Source of the DNA: Pagrus major
Lineage: Eukaryota > Chordata > Actinopteri > Spariformes > Sparidae
Length of the DNA: 64,000 nucleotides
Direction of reading: 5' to 3'
Assembly: GCF_040436345.1 (NCBI RefSeq)
Contig: NC_133227.1
Location: 18,543,501 to 18,607,500, forward strand
The notes beneath the pieces were generated by a model, which saw only the letters and a program-made list of their open reading frames with translations, was not told the DNA's origin and made no database searches. A program made the translations under genes and the position numbers. Of this stretch, positions 45,430-57,830 are shown in pieces (position 1 is the first letter of the stretch; every line of letters begins with the position of its first letter).

Positions 45430-47905
45430 GCATGTAGAAGATACACTAATAATAAATGTAATTTATTAATCACTGGCGATCAATAAAGCACTCGTAAATG
45501 GGGCACCACCTCCGATGTTTTGTCTATTTGAATAATCCGGAGGGAATTAATCAAATCCGACTGGACAAGGTTAACTTGGAACAATTCTAATCAATTTTAA
45601 ATCAATGTATTAAATCTCATAAATGAAGCAGTGATTTCTACACAGTTTCCATCGGTTCTCCACATTAAAAACAAACCTGCACAGAGAACGACATACGGTT
45701 AAATATGTTTTATTAACTAGATAAATCAGGGTAAATAAATGAAATGGTGATTTAAACAAACAACAATGATAACAGAAAATGTGGAGACTGTGATGATTAA
45801 AGTAATGGGATTATATGGACATGGGCGGATGGTGAAATCGGGGTTGGGGAAGCACTCAAATATTACGAGAGTAATTTTAATATTAACGAGACCCTAACCG
45901 AATTCCTCTTAAGCTAAAAGATATGAATCAGAAGCCAAAAAGACACCAACTCTTTCATGCATGTGAATCCAGCAGTGTGCAAGGTGCTTAGCCTACTATG
46001 TCCGGAGAGTTGGGACGTCCACAACTTTCGGTCTTTCCTCCGGAGTTCGTAGCTCGACTGCGGGCTTGCAGTGCTGGTCCAAGAGCCAGAGGGAAGTCGC
46101 GGTTCGTCCGATTTCACAGTGGGTTACGCCCTCGTTCCGATGTCGGAGGAAGAGCGCAACTCGTCCAGCACTCAGCTGATGATGATCTCGGTCCGCTGCC
46201 CAGCGGAATGGCACCGCTTGTGAGCGTTGGAGGCAGGACCGATCTCGGCTTGGCACAAAGTCTTTCTGTTGTTGGAAACCGCTCGCACGGTTTGTTGAAG
46301 CAGAAGGCTACTGCAAGTCTTTACCAATGATGGTGGTCTCTATTAAAGATGTTCTTCTTCTTGGTTTGAGTGGTGGCTCTTAAGCGTCTGATTCGTAAAC
46401 TAATTCAACTTTCTTGAATGAAATAATGAGAGGATGAAACGCTGGCCGGCGGATCTTCCGTTGTTACTCAATACAAGATTAATTAAATTAAATTCACTTC
46501 CTCTGAATCAGGTTGTGATACTTAACGATATATATAAAAAAAAAATCAAAGCAGAACTTCGTTCTGTTAGCACTTAACAAAAGTGAAAGCACTTAAAGAA
46601 AGTAAGTCAACACCGCAAATTATAAAAATGAGAAAAATCAACACGTGGTCAATTCTGCGGAGATTGCTGCCTTGGAGCGTGTCGTAAAGTAAAGAGTTGA
46701 AAAATTAAAAGAAGAGAAGAACGAGAGAGTGCGATGTCTCTCAGTTTTGTTGTCCCGAGTGGCAGGCGGGACTAAGGGGCGGGCTGACAGCGTTCACACT
46801 TTAGACGATATTATAAGTCTAAACTCACGAAACTTAATTCAACTTAAACTATCGTTTTTAATGTTTCGAGATCGTGCTTCACTTTTCCCAGAACTTAACC
46901 ATGGCTAAATAGGTGGACGTTGTCTAACAATGAAATAATTTGACATGATTAAAATCACTGAACATTCAAAAGGAATTAAAACTGGATCAAAACATAAAAC
47001 ACACTTGAATATACAGTAGAACTGATAGAATTGATCACTTATACATATTTCTTCTAGTTCTAGCTTAATACTTGTTTAAAAAGACATATCAGAGACATTT
47101 ACTAAAAAAAAACCAAAAACAAACATATTAAACAAAAGATTTTTCAGAGCCTGTCCAATTGTACCAGGACTCACCGTCAGGAGGTGCTGTGGTTCCACTG
47201 AACACAAGGCACATTAAACACACAAACTTGTTCTCAGCCAAACTTCATCGCAGAGAAACGCTAAAAAAATCAGTTATATGAACTTCTTTTACTGTTTCCC
47301 AATTTGTTAAAATTAAGAAGGTGAGATCCTGGTATAATGGTTAATTAGAACTGTTTTGAAATCTGGATGAGTGCAGAAACCATTATAGATGGGAATATCA
47401 CACAGTGAAAACCAGATGCTTCATAAATCACAAAGGAGGATTAGAACAACAAGGAAGAGGTTTCCAGAGTCCTTTCACTCTGGAGAGTGGAGAGAGAGTG
47501 AGTGTGAGTGAGTGAGATACCTAATTTGCAATTGCAAAGACATTTGATATTAACACATCCTTGTCATGAAACAGTTTCTCTGTCCCTCCTGATGTGAAGA
47601 AAGTAGACAAATCCATGCTGAACTCATTCAGCTTGACCAGAGAGAGGAGTTTATCTGTTTTGAGGGGGAAGAAGGGACAAATGGGTTTTAAGTTGTAAAT
47701 TAATTAACAAGGGTCGCCATCTGAAGGCTTTATTGAGAAGGGGTCAGACTGGCCGTCGCCTCTTTCCTGTGAATAGTTTTCTTACAGATGAACAGGGCCT
47801 CAACATCATACAGAGGCGATAGACATGTGTTCCTACAAGCAGTATCATCAGATAACATCTATTGGGGTTTGATGCAGTATAAACTGATTTGGAATGTTGT
47901 TTCTA
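45430..47905. mobile_element. Unclassified 2.5-kb insertion in an intron, possibly LTR-derived
   Basis: It begins near TGTAGAAGATACAC (45432) and carries a CACTGGCGAT palindrome shared with 53944-54021. GGGGCACCACCT near 45507 could be an inverted primer-site-like motif. A CpG-rich block (45990-46330) and many A-rich tracts follow. No reverse transcriptase, gag or transposase was recognised. The right border is unresolved. Confidence 0.35.
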
Positions 47906-48855
47906 AAGGAGGATGCCTTCCCGTAAACATAAGGAGAAGTATGCCCGGGGAATTGTAACACTCTTTCCTTCACTGAAGGATCCTTTTTCTCCTATGGGCT
48001 ATGTAAGTTTAAAAAATGATTACTTCCAGAAAACACACCAGTTTTACTGTTTTACAGTTTTTGGGATTTTAGTTAAAATGATTGATGCATCACAGATACT
48101 AATCAAAATAGTGTTGACATTTCTACATTCTTGTATTTGTAAAAAATAATTGACACCACCTAAGTCTAACAAAATATTTTAAACTTGAGTATGCTACAAA
48201 AAGTTCAACTCTGCCATAAAGATTGTCATTAGGATGCAAAATGACATCAAATGAGTGAAAATGCCTCGTCTTGCAATTGGAATGAATTCGGGCAATAGGA
48301 TACTACACATGAATTAGAAAATGGCAAACCTACTTTAAAGTGATTATCCTTTCATTAATACTGTTACCACATTTTTTGTAAAATCAAGGAATGATAAGAC
48401 TTTTGTAATGATGTTTTATAAATATCTTAACAGGAGCACTTCTATGATGCGGAGAAAGGCACTGGATATTTAGCATGGCACCTTAAGACCATGTCCAGGA
48501 ATACAGTAAAAAGACCAGCCAAGACAGCTACAATGGCTCAAGCACAAGGACCAAAGCGCCGAAGATTGGCAGCCACTTTGCCTGAGCAGCTTGATGGAGA
48601 TGCCTGCAGGGAAGCCATATCATTTCTCATTCACTCTCATGATGAAGCAAGTGTGTTTCAGAAGATGAAGATGACCTTTCAATATCGCCAAGACCTAGTG
48701 CATGACCCACAGAGAACCACAGATGTCATTTCCACGGTTTTTCGAGGTCAAAGGGCTGGTGAGTTGTCCATTTTATTTATTTACACTTCATTGTTTTGTT
48801 GCTTGAATACAAGTACAATACTCTGACCTTTTTTTTAAATTTTGTGTATTTATAT

Positions 48856-49554
48856 CAGGGTGTCCGCGCATCCATAAAAAGTCTTAAATTCATGTATCTA
48901 AAATTAGTCTTAAATACGTCTATATTTTGCATATAGGTCTTAAATTACATTTAGTTAGGTCTTAAATATGAACGTTCATTTACCGCTTCCGTCATCACCT
49001 TGTTTTTTGTTTTTTGTTTTTTGTTTTTGGGAAACGTGTTGTGAGATTCACAGTTAGCTTCGTGTGTTGTACTTCTTTCTGCAGTATCCAGGAACGTAAG
49101 TGGCATTTTGCCAACAGTCCGGTCGGAATTTATCGCCGTACACTTCGCCAGTTCCGGAAAGACTTTGACTGCGAAATCTGCTACACTATGGGAAAGTGTT
49201 TAGCGTGTTGGCTTGAACAACCAGAATTCAGTTGGTTAAAAGCCGCATAATAATGAATCTGAAGCGTAGTGTACGCTCTGCAAGAGGACCCTCAACTGAA
49301 ATAAAAAGCAAACTGAAAAACCAAATTAAAATAAAAACTAATGAAATTTAAAAACTATAATAACCTTGACACACACTCACTCCATTCTTCATTGTTTGAG
49401 TTGCTCTGTGAATGGCAATTAATTTAGTTATTTTTTAAAGTAATTCTGGGACTTTATTTTTCCTTACTGTTTCGTACTTCGTGTAGGTCTTAAATTTAGT
49501 TCAAAAAGGTCTTAAAGTCTTAAATTTGACTTGTTCAAACCTGCAGAAACCCTG
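48856..49554. mobile_element. hAT-like MITE, 699 bp
   Basis: Ends CAGGGTGTCCGCGCATCC and, inverted, CAGGGTTTCTGCAGGTTTG. Repeated GTCTTAAAT motifs occur at both ends. TTATAT flanks both sides (48850-48855, 49555-49560). It lies in an intron of the SAMD3-like gene. Confidence 0.75.
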
Positions 49555-50177
49555 TTATATGCTTATGTGATCAACAGCTGAATCAAGACTTCCTTCTGCT
49601 GTTTGGAGCTGAAATAGCCTCCAAGATGCTTGAGAAGTGGGACACAACTTTCAGGCCCATGGTTATCAATGGGGCCAGACACCTGACTCAGTCAATTGAG
49701 GTGTGCCGACTTCTAAAAACTGCTGAGAAACTGACAGAGAACGATGACACCAGTAAGCTAATCACCATGATGGATTTTTATTCCTAACAGCAAGTGCTGG
49801 TTACTTTGTGCATTCCAACTTGATACTAATGGCTTGTTTCACCTCATTATCCTCCTGATAGCCTGGGACAGTGACATGGCTTCTCTGCTGCTCCTTCTCC
49901 ATCTCCTGCCACCCACAGCTGGACAGAAGAGGACCAAGATAAGCCCCAGTGATGCAGTGGACAAAATGTTGCACTTTCACAAGGTATGCATGTCTTTTTT
50001 TTTATCCAATTAGCTAGTATTTTATATATATTAACTCAATTTGAAATGACTTGGAAAGGCATAGTCAAACAAAAGGACTAAACTGAACGTCTTCATGTTG
50101 GCTACAATTCCTCAACAGCGAGGACTTCTTTGGGACACACACACACACACAGATGCACACACACACAGACAGACACA

Positions 50178-51059
50178 TATGGAGAGAATTTTGTTCCTTT
50201 ATTATTCAATCAAATAGAATAGATTTGAAACCAAAAAAGAGATTTGAGAGCAAAAGAGAGTAAGTGGCAATCAAAAAAAATTTTTTGAGATCGAAACAGA
50301 ACAGGTTGCAATTGAAAAAAAAATACGAGATAGCATATTTCTTCAACTTCAATCAAAACTAATGTTTGTAAGTAAAAACATACGACCATTTTGCTTATAA
50401 ATCAGTCCTCTTTGCTTTCAAGTTAAAAACCTTTGCTTGCAAATCAGTCCTCTTTGCTTGCAAGTTCTAAAGTTTTGCTTGCGAATTCAACTGCACTTGA
50501 TGGGCGGGGCCTACGCTGGTGGATGAGAGAAGAGTTTCTATTGGTTGGTTTGACCTGGCTCCAGCGCCAGCTACGCCTTCCGCATTACACCCACCTCTCC
50601 CTTGTGCTGTGCTGCTTGGAAGTAAGTTGATAGCCTGTTGCTCTTGAAACGTTTCCCATAAGTAATGAATTGCGCTATATATCATTGGCTACAGCCTGCC
50701 GTACGTTCACAACAACAACAACACAAGTATTGAATTATAATGCCCTGCTGCTGCAAGCACACTGATTAGCAGCAACATGGTTGTCTCTGCTAGTCACGGC
50801 CTGAGCAGAGTAGCCTAATGAGTGAGTGAATTACAGGGAGGCGTATACAACGTAGGGCTGTGATTTAAATATTTAGTGTTGCATGGTACTTGCGGTGCCA
50901 AAACGTCACGGTTCCTACACAACAGTACTACCGCTGAACGCGGTGCCAGTTTCCACTGTGTAGCGGGCTGCCGCTACTCCTCCCGGCTCCCGTTCTCACT
51001 ACAGCTGTTCTAATGTCAACAAACACACGTGGCGAATAATTTAACAAATTCACGCACAT
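50178..51059 (+). repeat. Left long terminal inverted repeat of the 12.3-kb element
   Basis: It matches the complement of the right arm over essentially its whole length apart from a tandem duplication there. It contains GGGCGGGG (about 50502), an inverted CCAAT (ATTGG near 50537) and a splice donor GGAA|GTAAGTTG near 50622. That fits a promoter and leader exon firing inward toward the HECT gene. Confidence 0.85.
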
Positions 51060-53388
51060 TACCAAACTCAGATTTATGTGTCTGTAATATTATGGAATGG
51101 ATCTACAGATTCATTGGGAACACTACATTGATCTTCATTCGCTGTTGTTTTTTATTGACCATGACTTTTATTGTTATGCAATGTTACATAAATACTGTCA
51201 AAATAATACGTCCGTTTTTCTTTTAATGCCAGAATGGAAAACCAACAGCAGTCACAAGCTAGGGTAAGTCATTGCTTAATTTGTTTCTGTACGGCCTAAG
51301 TGACAGTAATGCATTGTACTGTAATGTACTGATGTCCTTTTACCAATGTCCATACATGTGAAATCCCTTTCCAGTATGATGCACGTGAAGCCACAGAGAC
51401 GGCCAGACACCTCCTGTCTCTGATTTCAAGGGCGATGCCGAATGAAAGTCAGGGACAGGGACAGAGACGGCGACTCTCAGTCCAAACTGAAATGGCCAGG
51501 TAGACAGTTTTGCACCCATGTAAATTGACCACCTAAATGTGTCATGTAAATGCACATTTTCATGTTACATGTATTTTATCAGGATCAGTCTCTTCTCTTC
51601 ATGTGGAGAGAACATGACCAAGTTAGGCTTTTAACACTACATTTTTACTACTTTTTCTACATTGTTTCTACTGTAGACATTATACTGTACCTGCAATTTC
51701 ACCATTAATGGTATGGGATTATTCAGGTAAAATAAATTACATTACTCTGGCTTTGCCATGATGGTAGCGCAATGATGGAGCTGCTGATTTAGGTTGTGTG
51801 GTTTAATTTGTTTATCTGTATTATTTTCTCTGGTACTTGGATGTGGTGCATGTGGCTTGACAGTCGGCTTACTTTAAGTTGGAACTAATAACATTATTTT
51901 TCTACAATCACACAGGTCTTTCCCTGGATTCTTCCGAGGCAAGAAAAGAGCACTCCCCAGAGGTCAAATGCCTATAGCCAAGGTTGTGAAGATATGGAAG
52001 CCGTTCGATGTTTCCTTTTTTTTACTTGGATCTAATGTGGAAGTAACTCCAAACCCCAGGGAGGAGTTAACTTTTATGTAAGCTGGCCTGGGGAAGAGGA
52101 CTATGTCAGTAGATTCTGACATATCACATGTTGAGGTATTATGCATGTTGAAGCAAGTACATTGCCTAATTGCCTGTGTCATCAAGGGTTCTGTGCAATG
52201 CCTTCATATACCTCAAAAAATATTTGGTGGTGAAGACATTCCCCAGGATGACACAGCTCCAGGACAGGTGGCTCCTTTCTAAAGCAGCAGGTACATAATT
52301 ACTGTACTTAAAATGCAACTTCTTTTATGTTTGCTGTGTTAATACTGCAGAAAAACATGAATACATCATGGTTTATGTCCTTTATATTGTTTGTCATTTT
52401 AATAGGTGGAAATGGAAGGAGGAAACGTTCAGTTTTTCCTTTAGAGGCTGAGGGCTACACTGGGGCCGTATTAAGAAGTGCTAAAGGGGGAGGGAAGTTT
52501 GTCCTGTTTATTGTTCCTCTTCAGGACGAACTTGACCTTACACCTCTCCCTGCTAGTGCTCCTGAGTTTGCCCTCATGCCAAAGGCTAGCTGCAAGGATT
52601 GCAACACAATGATTGTGTAGTGCAGTGTAGCCCTGAAACACAGGTGAAATGTCTTACTGTTAATTATCAAAGTTAGTACAAGTTTAATGTGTGTGTATAT
52701 TGACTGTTTGAGCCATCTTTAAGCTGTGAACCATATATAGCTTATCTTGTAACAAATATGAAGTCTGTTGAATAGACTGAATGACAGTGGCACAGTAATC
52801 TGCTAAAAGTTACTGTTGAAAGTTTTTAACACCCCTAGTTTAGCTCTGACATAATATTAAAGAGCTGTTATTGCATCTGTTTTGTTTTACATCTAGGATG
52901 AAGATTTGATCTTGGTTGACCAGTCTACATCTGGATCTGCCTCATCAACCTGTGAAGACCACAGCCATCAACAAGTAGAGCACTTTTTTTTTTTTTTTTT
53001 ACTGTACTACTGTCACTGTTTTACTGTTTTGATGATAAGAGTTTGCCTGTAGCTTTTTGCTCAGGTTGTTAATTCATATGCCTGCATGCAGGAAGATGAG
53101 GTCCAATGCCCTATTTGCAAGAGGTTCATGCAAGTTTTTGTGGATGCAGGTCATTGTTTTTGGTCGTCTGACATTTTTTTCCTACTCTGTACATTCATTT
53201 ATAAGTTTGTATGTGTCATGTGAAATGTTGCATTTATTATTTTTTGAGACTTAGAAGGCCAGATGTCTGGTTTGTACACTAATTTTGACAGCATATTATC
53301 TGTGAAGATCAATAATGATTGCCTTTATTGTTGAGGACAGAGCCTGTAAAGGAGACACACTTCAGGCTGATTTGGATCTTATCTCATG

Positions 53389-53390
<2 letters not shown>

Positions 53391-53426
<36 letters not shown>

Positions 53427-53437
53427 TATTTATTTTT
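53391..53437. repeat. (ATT)n microsatellite
   Basis: Fourteen or more ATT units, then T-rich sequence, in the intron before the first HECT exon. Confidence 0.9.
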
Positions 53438-53943
53438 TTTTAATATAATGCTTTTATATGTGCTTAAAAACATATGTTCCAATATCTGTCTTATATCGAG
53501 ATTTGATATATTCTTACAGTGAGGAGGATGTCATCATGTGGGTCAGATCTCAGGTGGACACCGACAAGACCTTTGATTTATGTGTGTCTCAGGAGAATGT
53601 GGTGGAAAGAGGTCTTAAGATGTGGAAACGTCAAAAAAATGGCAGTCCAGTTAATCCCTTGAAAGTTACATTCCTTGGTGAGCCGGGGCTCGATACAGGG
53701 GCCCTAAGAAAAGAATTTCTGTCTGGTAAGTACTGGACATTCATAAGTAATTTTGTCACAGGGTAAAAATCAAATGAAGAATCATTACTTGTGGCTTGTG
53801 TATCTTTTCTTTGTGGTCTTGTTGATTCTGTTGTTTTGTTTTCTTTGACTTCTGAACTGAGGTGCCTTCTACAAACAGGCTTGACAAAACCAACTCTGAG
53901 TTGATTCAGCCTGAGATGGGAAACTCGGAGTGTTTTGTTTCAG

Positions 53944-54021
53944 ATGTAGGAACACATGAATGAGTGTTTTATTAATCGCCAGTGATTAATAAATTACATT
54001 TATTATTAGTGTATCTCCTAC
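53944..54021. repeat. 78-bp palindromic repeat shared with 45432-45494
   Basis: TGTAGGA and TCCTACA bound a unit whose core TTTATTAATC-gccagt-GATTAATAAA is a perfect hairpin. The reverse complement is nearly identical to 45432-45494. It may be a tiny MITE or an LTR end. Confidence 0.55.
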
Positions 54022-55011
54022 ACAGAATAACAGAGCAGTTAATTAAATAGTCACATGACTGGAATAATCAGACACGTTCCTCTGTACTTGTTTGACAGTC
54101 TCCAAGATTTGACTTGCTTTGTTCTGGATTATAGCAATGGTGGCTGGGATAGAAAAAAGACTTTTTGAAGGTGATGGTGAAAAGGGAAAGATGCCCAAAT
54201 CCTCGCTCAATGACCTGGATGATGAGCTCTTCAGGTGCATATATATATACATATGATTCTGATTGTGAAACAGAACTGAGACTTCCCCTTGTACTTACGT
54301 TGTTTAAACCTTCCTGTTCTTGTTTGTAGGGCTGCAGGGGAAATTTTTGCAGTGAGCATAACACAAGGAGGACCAGCACCACGGTATTTGCAAAAATGGT
54401 GTTACGACTTCCTTGTTTCTGGCAATCTTTCTGCTGATGATGTCTATGATACCACTCACTCACCACTGATACAAGCGGTAAGTTGACTTTTTTTTCAGAC
54501 ATTGTACCTATTTAATATTGTCTTAAAGTGCTTCACACATACTACTTAATACTGAAAAGAATAAATGTATAATTTAATGTTTTGGGTGTGATTATTTAAG
54601 ATTGAAGAAGCAGATGACATGACAGCCCACATCCAAGACATCGTGGACTGTGGCTACACAGGGAAAATAGACATGGAGCACAAAGACAGCTTACTGAGGT
54701 AAATACTACTGTTTTTGTAACACATTGCAGTGTGACCCCAGATTGCCATGTGTAGTTTGCTTTCCCCTCAATAAATGTGAGAATAATGGCAAGCGCTTTC
54801 CAAAAGTCTTTTCCAAGGTGCTCTTTGGCTTGAATGTGAAATCTTTTTGACCATTTGAGTAAAGCCAAATGATCTTGAGGCACTCTGCTCCTGTTAAAAT
54901 GTTGAAAGTTTGTTTTGTGTTAATATAGGAATACAAGGAAATAGTATTGCCTGCATATAGTAGCAAAGCCTTTTTCATGGCGTTATTCTTGAGCTTGCTG
55001 CCATAATGTCA

Positions 55012-55180
55012 GTGGTGGAACGTAACTAAAATTTACCTTTCATCAAGTAGTGCACTTCAGTACAATTTGAAGGTACTTGTACTTCACCTAAGTATTTCCA
55101 TTTTTATGATGATTTAATATTGTACTTTATATTCTTTAACTACAAAAAGCTGATAATACTTATTTCCTTTTACTGTAGTA
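55012..55180. repeat. Truncated hAT MITE of the CAGTGGTGGAA type
   Basis: CAGTGGTGGAACGTAACTAA followed by AAGGTACTTGTACTTCACC matches the start of a very common fish hAT MITE built of TACTT/AAGTA motifs. The other end was not found. Confidence 0.55.
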
Positions 55181-55751
55181 GGAGTTTTCGTGCAGGATCT
55201 TTTCTTGTAATAGTGTTTTTACATTGCTGTATTCGCACCTTCCCACCATTTCAGTGCTACACCTAGGCAATAGTGTGAAGTTAATTTTTCTGTATTCAGG
55301 ACAATTTGACTTCATGTGACGACAAAACGCATGCCCATACTCCAACAACTACGTGAGGGCCTGAAAGTGTGTAACCTCATCAAAGTGATACAGACAAGGC
55401 CGGAAGTGTGCCGCAGCCTCTTCATCGCTGGAGACAATGATTTGGTATGCTATTGTACAGTATAGCTTCGAGGTTTTTACAAGTTGTACTACATGGTATT
55501 TCCTTAGCTTACCCCTTGCTTCTTAAGCGGGTAATTATCAGGGAATCTCAGATTACCTTTTTTTTTTTTTTTAATCTAGGTGGACTCACATTACATCCTT
55601 TCCCATCTGGCCCTGAACTTCAGCTCAAGTGGTTCAAGTAAGCATGTGAAAGAACGGAAAATCTTGGAGTACTTTCAGGACTTCCTTCTTGAACTTGAAG
55701 GTATGCACAACCTTCAATTTAAAGTAAGTAGTAGAATGCCATATCACCCCC

Positions 55752-55920
55752 ATCTTGTTTTCTCTGCACTGGCTTCCAGTTTATTTCAGGATTCATTTTA
55801 AAATATTGGTTATCACCTGTCAGGCCATTCATGGACAAGCTCCCACTTACATTTCTGAACTCTTGAAAGATTTACCCTCTAAACATCCCATACTTTTGCA
55901 CCTATTTACTTAGCCAAACT
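55752..55920 (+). pseudogene. LINE reverse transcriptase C-terminal fragment
   Basis: One frame reads SLHWLPVYFRIHFKILVI and QAIHGQAPTYISELLKDLP. These are hallmark C-terminal motifs of L2/CR1-like fish LINEs (HWLPV...RI.FK, then APTYISELL). It is an isolated fragment in a HECT-gene intron. Confidence 0.8.
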
Positions 55921-56549
55921 GCTTTTTGCTGAGAAGATAGCTCACAGATGTTTACCTTTTTTAACTAGTAGTGCAGTTTAGAATAAAGAAAAATCACAAG
56001 TACCACACTAATTTTCCTCCAGGCCTGCTGTTAACAAAAAATTACATGAGCATTTACAGCAAACCAACCCAGGCTGCTGAAAAACACTGAGCAATTCACC
56101 AAATTGTTGGCATATAAAATGACTGAACAGATTTCTTACGACTTAAGCTTTTTGTCTTTTCAAGATGCACACCCTGATCGTACAGAAGATACCCTGACTG
56201 TATCCTCAGTCATGCAGTGGATGACGGGTCAAGCCCACAGACATCTGCTTTTAGCGGAGCGGCAGAAATTCAGTATCACTGTGAAGTTTAATCATGAATG
56301 TATGAATGACATGCCGACTCATAGTATTTGCTTTCCAACTGTCGGTGCTTGCACTGACACTATCACATTTCCAGTCGCCCACATCAAAGACTATGAGTCC
56401 TTCAAAACACTACTGCAAACTGCAACTACACCCCCACCCCCCCCACCCCCCCAGTACCCTCTCTATCATCCAGTCTCTGTCCCAAATGCCTGTTTTTGCA
56501 TTATGTAACTGTTTTAGATTGTGTACTACTATTGTTTTTTCCATACTGC

Positions 56550-56649
56550 TCTTTAATTCGCAGTACAGCTGAATTAGAAGCAACCAACTACTTCTCATAT
56601 AGAAGTTACCTGGTTGCTTCTCATTCAGTTGTACTGCGAATTAAAGAAC
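56550..56649. repeat. Long hairpin after the HECT gene
   Basis: CTTTAATTCGCAGTACAGCT...CTACTTCT pairs with AGAAGTTACC...ACTGCGAATTAAAG, giving arms of about 45 bases with few mismatches and a loop of about 5. It lies 40 bp after the HECT stop, in the likely 3' UTR. Confidence 0.7.
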
Positions 56650-57524
56650 CATAAGAGATTCAGTGGTACTGTTTAATTGAATTAATACTGTACTGTGACC
56701 AATGTTATGGATACTAAAAGTTGTTCCATTTTAGCATTCAAGTCTACCTCCACTGAAATATGTTTTTGTTAATGTGGATGATGTATCCACTCAAATCTGT
56801 ATTTGTTTTTATGTGGATGAGAAATCAAAGTTACTTGGCTGCTTCTCTTTCATATTAAAATATTTCAGCTGACAAATAAACAGGAGGCTTTTATTGCGTC
56901 AATTTAACAGGAATGGAAATGTGTTTATTGTTTTGCCTTTTGGCTGAGCTTTGGCAGTGCTACTATTTAATTTTAAATATAACAAGCTACAAAGAATAAC
57001 AAAGATATATTTGTAACTATTCAGTGGATCAGCTAAAACAGTGTAGGAAGACAGAAACGCACAAATGGCCACAATGCAATTTGAGTTATCCTGACTGACT
57101 TCTGTTACAATCCACATCATACTCACACAATGTTGGTGGGTGTTCTGGTTGCTGGATTTGTGGTGGAAACAACACATTGGGACAGCACAGATTACTATAA
57201 AGAGTAAAACATCTAGCTTTGGATACTAAGCTAGAACAACTAATTATGATAGGTTGAGAAGATCCCATGCACATTGTGGGACACCATGCCAGACTAGATG
57301 CATCATATATGTACAAAAAGAAAAAATGTAGGACAGAGCAAGAACACGGAGTGCAGTCAGTTGTGTGAAAGCAGCTGGTGTAGTTTGGTCCCCGAAGCTT
57401 GAATTGAAAAGCCAGTTTTACACAGACGGTCACAGGTTAGTCATCACATCTTGTGCCAGGGAGTTCAGAGACATAAAGTGAGAGTGGAGGAATATATATC
57501 GATCTATCTATTTAAGAGGTTAGT

Positions 57525-57830
57525 AGGTCAACCTACAGACCCCGGATGTTGATAACAGGCAACCCCTGACTCAGAGGGGAATAGTGCTAGCGTATCATAA
57601 CAAAATATTGGTGAAATGAACTAGTTTCGCAGCAGATAATGCGTTACATAGAGGCTGCGCTTCGGTGCCCCAATCACTCGCATTATATGGATATACGCGG
57701 CACTCCACTGGATCTAATTTCGTCCGAACGACTCCAAATGACACCAAAGTTATCTGGGTGAGTAAATGATCGTATTTTATGCTTGAAATAAGGTCCAGGT
57801 TGTAAAAAATGACAATTCCCCTTTAATAAT
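57525..57830. repeat. Single arm of the THAP/Kolobok-like inverted-repeat element
   Basis: From GTAGGTCAACCTACAGACCC to CAATTCCCCTTTAA this matches the right arm 23545-23777 and supplies the outer 100 bp missing there. The intervening coding part and other arm are absent. The following 57831-58700 shows no recognisable gene. Confidence 0.8.

Larger units (their letters stand above)
51234..56509 (+). pseudogene. G2E3-like HECT E3 ubiquitin ligase gene, about 13 exons
   Basis: The start MENQQQSQAR (51234) is followed by exons 51375-51499 (SRAMPNESQGQG) and 51917-52140 (MPIAKVVKIWKPFDVSFFLL). Then come 52407-52636 (GGGKFVLFIVPLQDELD), 52898-52976 and 53092-53149 (QCPICKRFM, half a zinc finger). 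The HECT domain spans 53519-56509: NPLKVTFLGEPGLDTGALRKEF, AGIEKRLFEGDG, AGEIFAVSITQGGPAP, LREGLKVCNLIKVIQ and a last exon with FPTVGACTDTITFPVAH. The cysteine at 56350-56352 fits the ubiquitin-accepting residue. HECT ligases pass ubiquitin from an E2 to substrates through that cysteine. TAA near 52080 and TAG near 52618 interrupt the N-terminal half, while the HECT half is nearly clean. Similar multicopy fish genes are labelled G2/M phase-specific E3 ligase-like. Confidence 0.8.

Noticed and set aside
45998-46330. 110-codon frame in a CpG-rich block
   Set aside because: No recognisable domain and overlapping frames on the other strand. Open frames are common in GC-rich DNA; left as part of an unclassified insertion.
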